A stretch of 49,097 nt of DNA from an uncultured Acidobacteriaceae bacterium. Lineage in GTDB: Bacteria > Acidobacteriota > Terriglobia > Terriglobales > Acidobacteriaceae. The translations under genes were made by a program, and so were the position numbers. Position 1 is the stretch's first letter, and each line of letters starts with the position of its first letter. Below the pieces are notes generated by a model that saw only the letters and a program-made list of their open reading frames with translations, was not told where the DNA came from and did not search any database. The stretch covers positions 1 to 49,097 of the forward strand of contig CAIVDV010000059.1 of NCBI GenBank assembly GCA_903904755.1, read 5' to 3'. Shown one piece after another: positions 32,313 to 42,844 of the stretch.

Positions 32313-34460
32313 TTGCGCCCATTTGTCCTCGCCCGCGTTCTGCTTGCCGCTCTTGTTCTGGCTCCCACATCGGTCTCAGTCGCGGCCCTGCAAACGCCGC
32401 CCACCGCCCCTGCGACCGTCCAACTCACCGCGCTGGCGGGCGAGTATACCCAGGCAACTGAACCGGACACACCCCTCAGCTTCTATGCCCGCGACGGCAA
32501 GCTGATTGTTGAGAGCGAGCGCAAGGTGCCCGCGGAGCTGAAGGCCGTTTCGGCAACGGAGTTCCAGGAAGAGAAGACCGTCTATCGCTTTGCCGTCTCG
32601 GAGGCGGGCGTGGCTGTCACGATGGTACGCGGCGAAGGCGACGAAACCCACCTCACCCGCACCGGCCCGGCCGTGCATCACATCTTCCACCATTACGAGC
32701 GCAAGGAGGCGATGATTCCCGCGCGGGATGGCGTGAAGCTGCATGTGGTGATTCTGACGCCGACCGATATTGCGGGGCCGTTGCCGATTCTTGTGCAGCG
32801 CACGCCCTATGGGGTGGAGGGGACGAGCGAAGCCAGCTTCTTTGGTGGCCGCCCGGAGCTGGCCCGCGAAGGGTATATCTATGTGGGCGCGGATATTCGC
32901 GGGCGGTACAAGTCGGAGGGGGAGTTTGTGATGTCTCGCCCCATGGCCGACCACAGCGACCCCAAGGCGATTGACGAAAGCACAGACACCTGGGACACGG
33001 TGGAGTGGCTGGTGAAGAACTTGCCCAACAACAACGGACGGGTGGGCTTTGTGGGGACGAGCTATCCCGGTTTTCTGGCGATGGCGGCGGGGATTGATCC
33101 CCACCCGGCGGTGAAAGCGATAAGCCCGCAGGCGCCGATGATTGACGTCTGGATGGGGGATGACTTCTTCCATAACGGCGCCTTTCGGCAGACCTACGGG
33201 TACGACTACGCATTGAGCATGGAAAGCAGCAAGGAAGATACCGAAGTGGACTACGGCAAGGATGCCGCAGGGAAGCCGATGGACGGGTATGACTACTTTC
33301 TGGCGCGGGGGAGCTTTGCCGAAGATGTGAAGCAGTCCGGCTCGCCGATGCTGCCGACGTGGCAGACCTTCCTGGACCATCCGGCGTATGACAGCGCGTG
33401 GAGCAGCCGCGGCGTCCAGCACCACCTCAACCAGGTCACCGTCCCCACGCTCTCCGTCGGCGGCTACTACGACCAGGAAGACATGTTCGGCCCCCAGATT
33501 GAGTACGCAAGCCTCGAGCCGCACGATGCGGCACACCAGAACTTCCTTGTCCTCGGCCCCTGGCGCCACGGCTCCTGGGGGTCGTCCTCGCGCCACCTCG
33601 GCGCGGTGCAGTACGGCGAGCCCATCGGCAAGGAGTTCCGCGCCCACATTGAAGCCAAATTCTTCGCCCACTACCTCAAGGACGCCCCCGGCACCAACCC
33701 CTCCGGCTTCGATCTCGAAGACACCGCCAGCTTCCAGACCGGCTCCAACACCTGGAAGCGCTACCCCCACTTTCCCCCGCCAAACGCGACCGCAACTCCC
33801 TATTGCCTGGGCGGCAACCGCCAACTGGCTGCAGGGCTCACCTGCGCAGCCGGGTCGGTGAGCTATGTTTCCAACCCGGCAAACCCGGTGCCGTACCGAC
33901 ATCGCCCAATCCAGCCCACGTACGGGGACGGCTCGCAGTGGTTCAACTGGCTCACGGAAGACCAGCGCTTCGTCGCCGACCGGCCCGACGTGGTCACCTT
34001 CCGCCTGCCGACGCTGACCAGCGATCTCACCCTCACCGGCGAGGTCATCGCCGACCTCTACGCCAGCACCACTGGCTCCGACTCCGATTTCATCGTCAAG
34101 CTCATCGACCAGTTCCCCGACAACGACCCCGACTCCACCATGCGTGGTTACCAGCTCCCCATCAACATGGAAATCTTCCGCGGCCGCTATCACTCCAGCT
34201 TCACCAACCCCACCGCCCTCAAGCCCGGCGAAATCAACGAGTTCCGCTGGAGCCTGCATGATGTGGACCACGACTTCAAGGCGGGGCACACGTTGCTGGT
34301 GCAGGTGCAGAGCACGTGGTTCCCGCTGTATGACCGGAATCCGCAGAGCTTTGTGCCGAACATCATGACGGCAAAGCCGGCGGAGTACAAGCCGGCGACG
34401 ATTTCAATTGTGCAGGACGCGAAGCACCCGTCGGCGGTGATTTTGCCGGTGGTGAAATAG
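32313..34460 (+). CDS. Secreted CocE/NonD family hydrolase with extra N-terminal domain
   Basis: A 715-residue protein with a signal peptide (MRPFVLARVLLAALVLAPTSVSVAA). Residues about 35-120 form a small beta-rich domain (LAGEYTQATEPDTPLSFYAR, KLIVESERKVPAELKAV) resembling DUF3471/lipocalin-like modules. The X-Pro dipeptidyl-peptidase-like S15/CocE hydrolase follows: IPARDGVKLHVV, GADIRGRYKSEG, nucleophile GTSYPG, Asp region VGGYYDQEDMFG and His in LGPWRHG. A C-terminal jelly-roll ends in KHPSAVILPV. Likely activity is peptidase, amidase or esterase outside the cytoplasm. The start is TTG 32313, with GGAGG 9 bases upstream. Confidence 0.87.
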   Translation: MRPFVLARVLLAALVLAPTSVSVAALQTPPTAPATVQLTALAGEYTQATEPDTPLSFYARDGKLIVESERKVPAELKAVSATEFQEEKTVYRFAVSEAGVAVTMVRGEGDETHLTRTGPAVHHIFHHYERKEAMIPARDGVKLHVVILTPTDIAGPLPILVQRTPYGVEGTSEASFFGGRPELAREGYIYVGADIRGRYKSEGEFVMSRPMADHSDPKAIDESTDTWDTVEWLVKNLPNNNGRVGFVGTSYPGFLAMAAGIDPHPAVKAISPQAPMIDVWMGDDFFHNGAFRQTYGYDYALSMESSKEDTEVDYGKDAAGKPMDGYDYFLARGSFAEDVKQSGSPMLPTWQTFLDHPAYDSAWSSRGVQHHLNQVTVPTLSVGGYYDQEDMFGPQIEYASLEPHDAAHQNFLVLGPWRHGSWGSSSRHLGAVQYGEPIGKEFRAHIEAKFFAHYLKDAPGTNPSGFDLEDTASFQTGSNTWKRYPHFPPPNATATPYCLGGNRQLAAGLTCAAGSVSYVSNPANPVPYRHRPIQPTYGDGSQWFNWLTEDQRFVADRPDVVTFRLPTLTSDLTLTGEVIADLYASTTGSDSDFIVKLIDQFPDNDPDSTMRGYQLPINMEIFRGRYHSSFTNPTALKPGEINEFRWSLHDVDHDFKAGHTLLVQVQSTWFPLYDRNPQSFVPNIMTAKPAEYKPATISIVQDAKHPSAVILPVVK

Positions 34461-34476
34461 AGCTCAATCAACGGAA

Positions 34477-34505
34477 TTGACACATAATACGTGCACACAT
34501 ATTAT
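34477..34505 (+). promoter_or_regulatory. Strong sigma-70 promoter of the vapBC operon
   Basis: A perfect -35 TTGACA (34477-34482), an exact 17-base spacer and TATTAT (34500-34505, one mismatch from TATAAT). The expected start (34511-34513) falls on the ATG of the antitoxin at 34512, so the mRNA should be leaderless. Confidence 0.8.
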
Positions 34506-34508
34506 GTG
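34481..34508. promoter_or_regulatory. Perfect palindromic operator over the vapBC promoter
   Basis: CACATAATA (34481-34489) and TATTATGTG (34500-34508) are exact complements with a 10-base spacer. The left arm overlaps the end of the -35 and the right arm contains the whole -10. The spacing of the arms is about two helical turns, as expected for a dimer-of-dimers ribbon-helix-helix antitoxin that represses its own operon. Confidence 0.75.
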
Positions 34509-34511
34509 GAC

Positions 34512-34730
34512 ATGAACATCACTCTCTCCATTGACGAAAAGCTGGCCGAGCGCGCTCGCCACAAAGCTGCCGTCCTCGGAAAGAGCCTCAACGAGTACAT
34601 CCGGGAATCGCTGCAGAAGCTCGCCGGCGACGATGAGATGGAGGCTCGCATCGCTCGCTTCCACGCGCTCTCCGGCACTGGCAACTCCATGGGGTGGAAG
34701 TTCAACCGCGATGAGCTCCATGAGCGCTAG
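34512..34730 (+). CDS. vapB: VapB-type antitoxin (ribbon-helix-helix)
   Basis: A 72-residue antitoxin. An N-terminal strand and helices (MNITLSIDEKLAERARHKAA, then LGKSLNEYIRESLQ) fit a ribbon-helix-helix DNA-binding domain, followed by an acidic stretch and a C-terminal tail (NSMGWKFNRDELHER) that should wrap the toxin. The start is fixed by the promoter: the -10 ends at 34505, so a GTG reading from 34491 lies upstream of the transcript. It overlaps the toxin gene by 11 bp (ATG 34720) or 20 bp (ATG 34711). Confidence 0.82.
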   Translation: MNITLSIDEKLAERARHKAAVLGKSLNEYIRESLQKLAGDDEMEARIARFHALSGTGNSMGWKFNRDELHER

Positions 34731-35148
34731 CATCTGGGGGCGGGTCTTCTTTGACAGCAACGTCCTTATCTATTCAGACGATGCCGCCAGCCCCGCCAAA
34801 CAGCATATGGCCCGTGACCTGATCGCACATCACCTGCGCCGTGGAACCGGATACCTCAGCCTTCAGGTACTCCAGGAGTACTTTGTGAACGCTACCCGCA
34901 AGCACGGGGTACAGGCTCACGTTGCCCGCGAAAAGGTTGAGATCTTCGGCGCAATGAACGTCGTTATCCCCGACACGCGCGACATTCTCGCTGCAATCGA
35001 TCTGCACCGCCTCCATCGCTTTTCTTTCTGGGACGCCATGATCTTCCGAGCCGTCCAGCAGTCCGGCTGCAGTGTATTGCTTTCTGAGGACCTGCAACAT
35101 GGCCAGATTGCTGACGGGATTGCAATCGTTAATCCGTTTTTGGATTAA
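34720..35148 (+). CDS. vapC: VapC-type PIN-domain ribonuclease toxin
   Basis: A 142-residue PIN-domain protein. The four acidic positions are all kept: D12 (VFFDSNVLIY), E53 (VLQEYF), D105 (FSFWDAMI) and D124 (SEDLQHG). VapC toxins cut tRNA or rRNA when freed from VapB. The ATG at 34720 is used, and 34711 is an alternative that adds three residues. The reading frame overlaps the antitoxin end, so the pair is translationally coupled. It lies between CocE and prfA, with its own promoter upstream. Confidence 0.85.
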   Translation: MSASIWGRVFFDSNVLIYSDDAASPAKQHMARDLIAHHLRRGTGYLSLQVLQEYFVNATRKHGVQAHVAREKVEIFGAMNVVIPDTRDILAAIDLHRLHRFSFWDAMIFRAVQQSGCSVLLSEDLQHGQIADGIAIVNPFLD

Positions 35149-35330
35149 ACTGAGTATGTCCATGCGCATCCACCAGCCAGTCCCGGCTCTCCTTTAGCGG
35201 CCCCCGCCGCCGAATTCCCCTGCGCCCGACACCCTTTCCTCAGCATCCAATCTCCTGAACCAGAAGAATTGACCCCGCCGGTTGTGCGATGTTCGCCTCG
35301 GTGCCGCGTCAGAATTGCGAGTTTTGAACC

Positions 35331-36407
35331 ATGTTTGACCGTTTGCAGCAGATGGAAGACCGCTACATTGAACTGGGCGACCAGCTTGCCCTGCCCGAGA
35401 TCCAGAACGACCGCGAGGCCTATCACAAGGTCTCAAAAGCCCATCGCGACCTGGAAGAGTCGATTGAAAAGTTCCGCACCTACAAGCAGGTGAAGGTGGG
35501 CCTCGAGGACGCGCGGCTGATGCTGGCCGAAACCGACCCCGACATCCAGGCCATGGCCGAAGAAGAAGTCGCCACACTGGAGCCCCGCCTCGAACAGCTC
35601 GAAAACGAACTCCGCATCATGCTCCTGCCCAAGGATCCAAACGACGAGAAAAACGTCATTCTGGAAATCCGCGCCGGCACCGGTGGCGACGAGGCCTCGC
35701 TGTTTGTCGCCGAGGTCTTCCGCATGTATCAGCGATTTGCAGAACAGCATCGCTGGAAGATTGAAGTCATGTCGGAGTCGGAGTCCTCCGTCGGCGGGCT
35801 GAAGGAAGTCATCGCCCTCATCGAAGGTGAGCGCGTCTACTCCCAAATGAAGTACGAGTCCGGCGTCCATCGTGTCCAGCGCGTCCCCGCTACGGAAACC
35901 CAGGGCCGCGTCCACACCTCCGCCATCACCGTGGCCGTTCTCCCGGAAGCCGAGGAAGTGGACGTCAAAGTCGAAGCCAAGGACCTCCGCGTCGACACCT
36001 TCTGCTCCTCCGGCCCCGGCGGACAGTCCGTCAACACCACCTACTCGGCCATCCGCATCACCCACATCCCAACCAACACAGTGGTCAGTTGCCAGGACGA
36101 AAAGTCGCAGATCAAGAACCGTGAGAAAGCCATGCGCGTGCTCCGCAGCCGCCTGTACGAAGTGGAGATGCAGAAGCAGCACGACGCGCTGGCCAAGGAG
36201 CGCAAGCAGCAGGTCGGCACAGGCGACCGCAGCGAGAAGATTCGGACGTACAACTTCCCGCAGAACCGCCTGACCGACCACCGCATCGGCCTCACCCTGC
36301 ACCAGCTTGACCTCATCATGGAAGGTCGCCTGCAGTCGATTGTGGATGCGCTGATTGCCGATGACCAGGCCGAGCAGTTGAAGGCCGGCACGACGCAAGC
36401 GGCGTAA
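35331..36407 (+). CDS. prfA: Peptide chain release factor 1
   Basis: A 358-residue class I release factor. The PAT tripeptide at 186-188 (RVPATETQG) identifies RF1, which reads UAA and UAG. The catalytic GGQ is at 230-232 ([13 protein letters not shown]), where the Gln is the target of PrmC methylation. Domain 1 is the usual long helical part. Its TAA overlaps the start of prmC as TAATG, so the enzyme that modifies it is translationally coupled. No strong Shine-Dalgarno is seen. The upstream gap 35149-35330 holds nothing convincing beyond a TTGACC at 35269 with no matching -10. Confidence 0.97.
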   Translation: MFDRLQQMEDRYIELGDQLALPEIQNDREAYHKVSKAHRDLEESIEKFRTYKQVKVGLEDARLMLAETDPDIQAMAEEEVATLEPRLEQLENELRIMLLPKDPNDEKNVILEIRAGTGGDEASLFVAEVFRMYQRFAEQHRWKIEVMSESESSVGGLKEVIALIEGERVYSQMKYESGVHRVQRVPATETQGRVHTSAITVAVLPEAEEVDVKVEAKDLRVDTFCSSGPGGQSVNTTYSAIRITHIPTNTVVSCQDEKSQIKNREKAMRVLRSRLYEVEMQKQHDALAKERKQQVGTGDRSEKIRTYNFPQNRLTDHRIGLTLHQLDLIMEGRLQSIVDALIADDQAEQLKAGTTQAA

Positions 36408-37255
36408 TGGCGATGACCCTGCGCGAGTTGCTTCGCCGATGGGAAGAGGCCCTGGTGCAGGGCCCGCACCCGGAGCGCGCGCGGCGGGATGCGGAGACGC
36501 TGCTGTTGCACGCGATGGGGAAAACGCGGGCGTGGCTGCTGGGCCATTATGCGGACGAGGCTGCGGACGAGGCTGGGCTTGCGACCCTGCTGCTGCGCCG
36601 GTTGCGCGGCGAGCCAATTCAGTACATTACGGGGCAGACGGAGTTTTACGGACTGCCTTTCCGCGTGGCACCGGGGGTGCTGATTCCCCGGCCGGAGACC
36701 GAGCACCTGGTGGAAGAGGCCCTCCGTCTCGCCGCCAATCTCCCCACCCCCAATATCCTCGACATCGGCACCGGCTCCGGCGCCATCTCCGTCGCCCTTG
36801 CCCACGCTCTGCCCCAGGCCAGCGTGACAACGGTGGATATTTCGCCGGATGCGATTGCGATGGCGCGGGAGAATGCTGCGCTGAATGGAGTTGAGGATCG
36901 CATCCGCTTTCTAGAGGGGGATTTGCTGGGGCCAGTTGCGGGAATGCGGTTTGAGCTGGTGCTTTCAAACCCGCCGTATGTTCCGCTGGAGGATTTGGCG
37001 ACGCTGGCGGCGGAGGTGCGGGAGCATGAGCCGCACTCGGCGCTGTTTGCCGGGAGGGACGGGCTGGAGATTTACCGGCGGCTGATTCCGGCGGCGCGGG
37101 AGCATCTGGTGGCAGGAGGGTGGCTGCTGCTGGAAATTGGCTACGGCCAGCAGCCCGCCCTGCACTCCCTCCTCGAAGTCAGCGGCTACGCCCAAATCCA
37201 CTTCCTGCCCGACTACCAGGGCATCCCCCGCGTCGCTTGCGCGCAACCCAACTAA
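36407..37255 (+). CDS. prmC: Release factor glutamine methyltransferase
   Basis: A 282-residue N5-glutamine methyltransferase. It has the N-terminal helical RF-binding domain (LLHAMGKTRAWLLGH), the SAM-binding DIGTGSGAISVALA and the signature NPPY at 188-191 (VLSNPPYVP). It methylates the GGQ glutamine of release factors, which raises termination efficiency. It overlaps prfA by one base (TAATG); an internal ATG two codons later is also possible. Parts 36721-36810 and 37141-37255 use C-ending codons, unlike the rest of the gene. Confidence 0.95.
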   Translation: MAMTLRELLRRWEEALVQGPHPERARRDAETLLLHAMGKTRAWLLGHYADEAADEAGLATLLLRRLRGEPIQYITGQTEFYGLPFRVAPGVLIPRPETEHLVEEALRLAANLPTPNILDIGTGSGAISVALAHALPQASVTTVDISPDAIAMARENAALNGVEDRIRFLEGDLLGPVAGMRFELVLSNPPYVPLEDLATLAAEVREHEPHSALFAGRDGLEIYRRLIPAAREHLVAGGWLLLEIGYGQQPALHSLLEVSGYAQIHFLPDYQGIPRVACAQPN

Positions 37256-37333
37256 ACCGCTTTTGCTGCTCCCGCCCCCGGCGCACTCCCGCACCCAAAT
37301 CCGGTAAACTTTTCCCGAAAGGAATTCCCTCCC

Positions 37334-38378
37334 ATGCTTGCTTCCAAAGGTTACGCCGCTACCAGCCCGACCACTCCACTTGCGCCCCACGACTTTGAGC
37401 GCCGCAACCCCGGGCCAACGGAAATCGCGATTGAAATTCTCTACTGCGGCGTCTGCCACAGCGACCTCCACATGGCCCGCAACGAGTGGGGACAGTCCAC
37501 ATACCCCCTCGTCCCCGGCCACGAAATCGTCGGCCGCGTCACCGCCACCGGCCCCGCCGTCACCAAGTTCCGCCGCGGAGAAATCGCCGCAGTCGGCGTC
37601 ATCGTCGACTCCTGCCGCCACTGCCCGCCCTGCTCTATCGGCGAGGAGCACTTCTGCCACCAGGGCGCGACCCTCACCTACGGCGCCAAAGACCGCGTGG
37701 ACGGCACCACCACCATGGGCGGCTATGCCAGCACCTATGTCGTCGACGAGCGCTTCGCCCACACCGTACCCATCGCCCTCGACCTGCCCGCTGTCGCCCC
37801 GCTCCTCTGCGCCGGCATCACCACCTACTCACCCCCTCCGCCACTGGAACGTCGGCCCCGGCATGAAGGTCGGCATCATCGGCCTCGGCGGCCTCGGCCA
37901 CATGGGCCTCAAGTTTGCCCACGCCTTCGGCGCACATACCGTACAGATCACCACTTCGCTCAAAAAGAAGGACGACGCCATCAAACTCGGCGCCGACGAA
38001 GTCATCCTCTCCACCGACCCCGAGCAGATGAAGGCCCACGCCAACACCTTCGACTTCATCCTCGACACCGCCTCCGCCCCCCACGCCCTCGAGCCCTACC
38101 TCAACCTCCTCAAGCAGGACGCGACGCTGTGCATGGTCGGCCTCCCGGAAGTTCCGCCGACGGTGAGCCCCTTCTCGCTGATTGGCAAGCGCATCTCCGT
38201 CGCAGGCTCCATGATCGGCGGCATGGTCGAAACCCAGGAAATGCTCGAATACTGCGGGCAGCAGGGCATCACCTCCGAAGTCGAAATCATCCCGATTTCC
38301 AAGGTCAACGAAGCCTTCGAACGTATGCTGAAGCAGGATGTAAAGTACCGCTTTGTCATCGACATGAGCACCCTGTAA
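37334..38378 (+). pseudogene. Zinc alcohol dehydrogenase (YahK/CAD type), +1 frameshift
   Basis: With one base removed this is a complete 347-residue medium-chain dehydrogenase of the YahK/cinnamyl-alcohol type. The catalytic zinc site is CGVCHSDLH, GHEIVG follows, the structural zinc Cys are in CRHCPPCSIGEEHFC and the NAD(P) motif is GLGGLGHMG. The reading frame shifts at a C5 run (37832-37836): before it the protein reads CAGITTYS, after it RHWNVGPGMKVGI in the +1 frame. Removing one C restores a perfect family fit. All key residues remain, so either the loss is recent, the base is a sequencing error, or the run is a slippery site. AAAGGAA precedes the ATG. Confidence 0.85.
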
Positions 38379-38396
38379 CGCACGCTCTCAACACGA

Positions 38397-38434
38397 CAAA
38401 GAGGGCCAGCAAATGCGCTGGCCCTCTTTGTTTT
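38397..38434. terminator. Bidirectional terminator
   Basis: CAAAGAGGGCCAGC (38397-38410) pairs perfectly with GCTGGCCCTCTTTG (38417-38430) around a 6-base loop, followed by TTTT rightward. It lies between the converging dehydrogenase and clpB genes. Confidence 0.88.
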
Positions 38435-38453
38435 CCACATGCTTCGTGGCTCC

Positions 38454-41075
<2,622 letters not shown>

Positions 41076-41141
41076 GATTCCACCTCACCACCGGCTGCTG
41101 GCCGGCGCAATCTTGCTTTGCCCAAAATGCTGGCGTATCCA

Positions 41142-41179
41142 AAAACAAATGCCGGGACGGGATAATTCCCTTCCCGGCA
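41142..41179 (-). terminator. Terminator between hsp20 and clpB
   Basis: On the minus strand TGCCGGGA (41179-41172) pairs with TCCCGGCA (41157-41150), with an inner GGG/CCC extension, followed by TTTGTTTTT. It could be partial, giving less clpB than hsp20 transcript. Confidence 0.7.
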
Positions 41180-41219
41180 CTCGATTCTACCGCTGCTGCA
41201 CCTGGCCGGTTGCCCTGTT

Positions 41220-41675
41220 TCACGCAGCCACGTTGATCTTGATCTGCTTCGGCTGCGCCGAGGCCTTCTTCTTCAGCTCCAGCTTCAGCACGCCGGCCTG
41301 GTAGCTGGCGCCGACATTCTCAGTGTCCACCGTGGTGGGCAGCGTAAACGAGCGGAAGAAGCTGCCGTAGCGTCGCTCGATGCGATGGAAGTTCTCTTCC
41401 TTTTCCTCGGCTTCAAACTTGCGTTCGCCGCGCACGGTCAGCGTCTGGTTTTCGATGCGCACATCCACATCCTCTTCCCGGACGCCGGGGAGTTCAAGCT
41501 TGAGCACGACCTTTTCGCCGTTCTCGTAGATGTCGACCGCAGGCACAAAGCTGGCGGCGGTTACGTTCTCACTGTCATTGCTGAGGCCGGCAAAATCCTG
41601 GAACAGGCTGTTCACGCGATTCTGCAGAGCGCTCATGTCACGAATCGGGTACCAACGGGTGAGTGTCATTTTCAT
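41220..41675 (-). CDS. Small heat shock protein, Hsp20/alpha-crystallin family
   Basis: A 151-residue holding chaperone. The alpha-crystallin domain spans about 45-140 (VPAVDIYENGEKVVLKLELPG, VRGERKFEAEEKEENFHRIER, FTLPTTVDTENVGASYQAGVL). The last part is KKKASAQPKQIKINVAA, which lacks a clear IxI but has IKI. The N-terminal MTLTRWYPIRDMSAL is typical of class A bacterial sHSPs. It is cytoplasmic and binds unfolding clients for later rescue by ClpB-DnaK. The ATG has GGAGG upstream, with a leader of about 75 nt from a predicted TATATT -10 box (41756-41761). Confidence 0.93.
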   Translation of the reverse strand: MKMTLTRWYPIRDMSALQNRVNSLFQDFAGLSNDSENVTAASFVPAVDIYENGEKVVLKLELPGVREEDVDVRIENQTLTVRGERKFEAEEKEENFHRIERRYGSFFRSFTLPTTVDTENVGASYQAGVLKLELKKKASAQPKQIKINVAA

Positions 41676-41708
41676 GTTCCTCCGTACTGATTTCCTAGAG
41701 TGTGTTTT

Positions 41709-41733
41709 TTGGGGCCCGGCTGCTGGAGCCCAA
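41709..41733 (-). promoter_or_regulatory. GC-rich hairpin in the hsp20 leader
   Basis: On the minus strand TTGGGC (41733-41728) can pair with GCCCCAA (41715-41709), with a one-base bulge and a loop of about 12. It sits 34 bases before the start. It does not overlap the ribosome site, so a thermometer role is not supported. Confidence 0.3.
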
Positions 41734-41755
41734 GCCGCTCACATCATCTGATGGA

Positions 41756-41799
41756 AATATAGCACAAATGATTCATAAAAGATGAGTGTTCTACGCTCA
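41756..41799 (-). promoter_or_regulatory. hsp20 promoter region with HAIR-like inverted repeat
   Basis: A TATATT -10 lies at 41756-41761 (minus). Just upstream of the expected -35 is TGAGC-N7-ACTCA on the minus strand (41783-41799). The spacing and core match the HspR-binding HAIR element (CTTGAGT-N7-ACTCAAG) at 9 of 10 core positions, but the outer flanks do not match. The -35 itself is poor, which would suit an activated or atypical promoter. Confidence 0.4.
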
Positions 41800-41862
41800 C
41801 ATTTTAGAGAATTCTGTAATCCATAAAGGAATCAAGGACTTGCAGGCATGCAAACGCAAAAA

Positions 41863-41888
41863 GGCTGGGAGCCTGGTGGCTCCCAGCC
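41863..41888. terminator. Bidirectional intrinsic terminator
   Basis: GGCTGGGAGCC (41863-41873) pairs perfectly with GGCTCCCAGCC (41878-41888), with TGGT as the loop. Five T follow leftward and TTTTT rightward. It ends the leftward Rsb-type operon 67 bases after the STAS gene. Confidence 0.87.
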
Positions 41889-41954
41889 CAATTTTTCCCC
41901 GGAAGACTGCCCGCGCAGCCTTAAGAACCGTGTGGAATCTGCCAGAGTGGACGG

Positions 41955-42314
41955 TTAGAGTGCGGCCAACGCCGTTGCCTGGTCAGAGGACAGCGTGGCG
42001 TATTTGGTAATGCCGACCATCGTGAAAACTTTCTGGAAGTGAGGCGAGAGGCCGAAGACGCTGACCTTCTGGCCGCCGTTTGCCGCTTCCATCATGACCT
42101 GGATGACGAGGGCGATGCCGCTGGAGTTGATGTACTCCACCTTGGTGAAGTCCAGAAGAATGGTCTTCACGGTTTCTTTGGAGAGGCCCTGGTAAGCACC
42201 GACGACGGCGTCCTTGGAGGTGCTGGAGATGTCGCCCTCAAAACGGAGGACCGTCACCGACTTGCCGCTTGGCGAGGTAAGCTGTTCAATCTTGGATTTG
42301 GTATCGGTCTGCAC
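41955..42314 (-). CDS. STAS-domain anti-sigma factor antagonist (RsbV-like)
   Basis: A 119-residue STAS protein. It begins MQTDTKSKIEQLTSPSG, followed by the core strand and helix LLDFTKVEYINSSGIALV. The Ser pair S64-S65 is the expected phosphorylation site (D/N-S-S-G motif). In partner switching the unphosphorylated form binds the RsbW-like kinase and frees its target. The GTG start has GGGAGAAAG upstream. It is the third gene of the phosphatase-kinase-STAS set, 77 bp after the kinase gene. Confidence 0.9.
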   Translation of the reverse strand: MQTDTKSKIEQLTSPSGKSVTVLRFEGDISSTSKDAVVGAYQGLSKETVKTILLDFTKVEYINSSGIALVIQVMMEAANGGQKVSVFGLSPHFQKVFTMVGITKYATLSSDQATALAAL

Positions 42315-42391
42315 TGGTTATCTTTCTCCCTGGATTCGGGGGTTCAAACTGCGGGGAAGTTTTGTTGGCTCGCACGCATGATCGAGCGGGT

Positions 42392-42844
42392 TCACACCGT
42401 CTCAGGCTCTTTATCGAGCCGGACGACAAGCCGCACATAGCTGGCTTTGCCATTGATTCCGGCTACCCATTCTGCTTCATCCACGAGAGCCTGGATGAGG
42501 AACATCCCCATACCGCGCGGATCTTCTTCCCCATGCATCTTGCGGTCAATATCCGGCTTTTCGGGTGCTTTCTGAATGCCCTTGCCGTCATCCATCACTT
42601 TCACTTCGAGTTCGTCGGTTCCGGCTGAGAGGACGACTCCAACGCTGAGGCGGTCGTTGAGGCGGTTGCCGTGCTCAATTGCGTTGATGCAGGCCTCTGC
42701 GACTGCGGTTTTCAGGTCTTCGATGCGGTCTTCCCGGAAGCCCATCAGCTTTGCGACGGAGGCAGCGGTCTGCATTGCCACCTTTTCAAAGCCCATACGC
42801 GAGGGCAGCCTCACCTCTACCGTTGTGCTGCGCGTTGACGTCAT
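42392..42844 (-). CDS. RsbW-like anti-sigma factor / serine kinase (HATPase)
   Basis: A 150-residue GHKL ATPase. The N box is EACINAIEHGN, the G1 box VMDDGKGI and the G2 box RGMGMFLIQALVDE, as in RsbW/SpoIIAB. It would phosphorylate the STAS protein and sequester a sigma factor or another partner. The start overlaps the phosphatase stop by 4 bp (ATGA); a longer upstream reading (to 42961) lies inside the phosphatase gene. No sigma factor gene is visible in this window, so the target is encoded elsewhere or differs. Confidence 0.92.
   Translation of the reverse strand: MTSTRSTTVEVRLPSRMGFEKVAMQTAASVAKLMGFREDRIEDLKTAVAEACINAIEHGNRLNDRLSVGVVLSAGTDELEVKVMDDGKGIQKAPEKPDIDRKMHGEEDPRGMGMFLIQALVDEAEWVAGINGKASYVRLVVRLDKEPETV

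Noticed and set aside
34491-34511. GTG start of the antitoxin at 34491
   Set aside because: This codon lies inside the promoter spacer, upstream of the expected transcript start.
41676-41760. RNA thermometer (ROSE or fourU) in the hsp20 leader
   Set aside because: The leader hairpin does not cover the GGAGG ribosome site, and no anti-Shine-Dalgarno U-rich or UUGCU-like segment pairs with it.
41676-41954. CIRCE element for HrcA
   Set aside because: The TTAGCACTC-N9-GAGTGCTAA pattern is absent.
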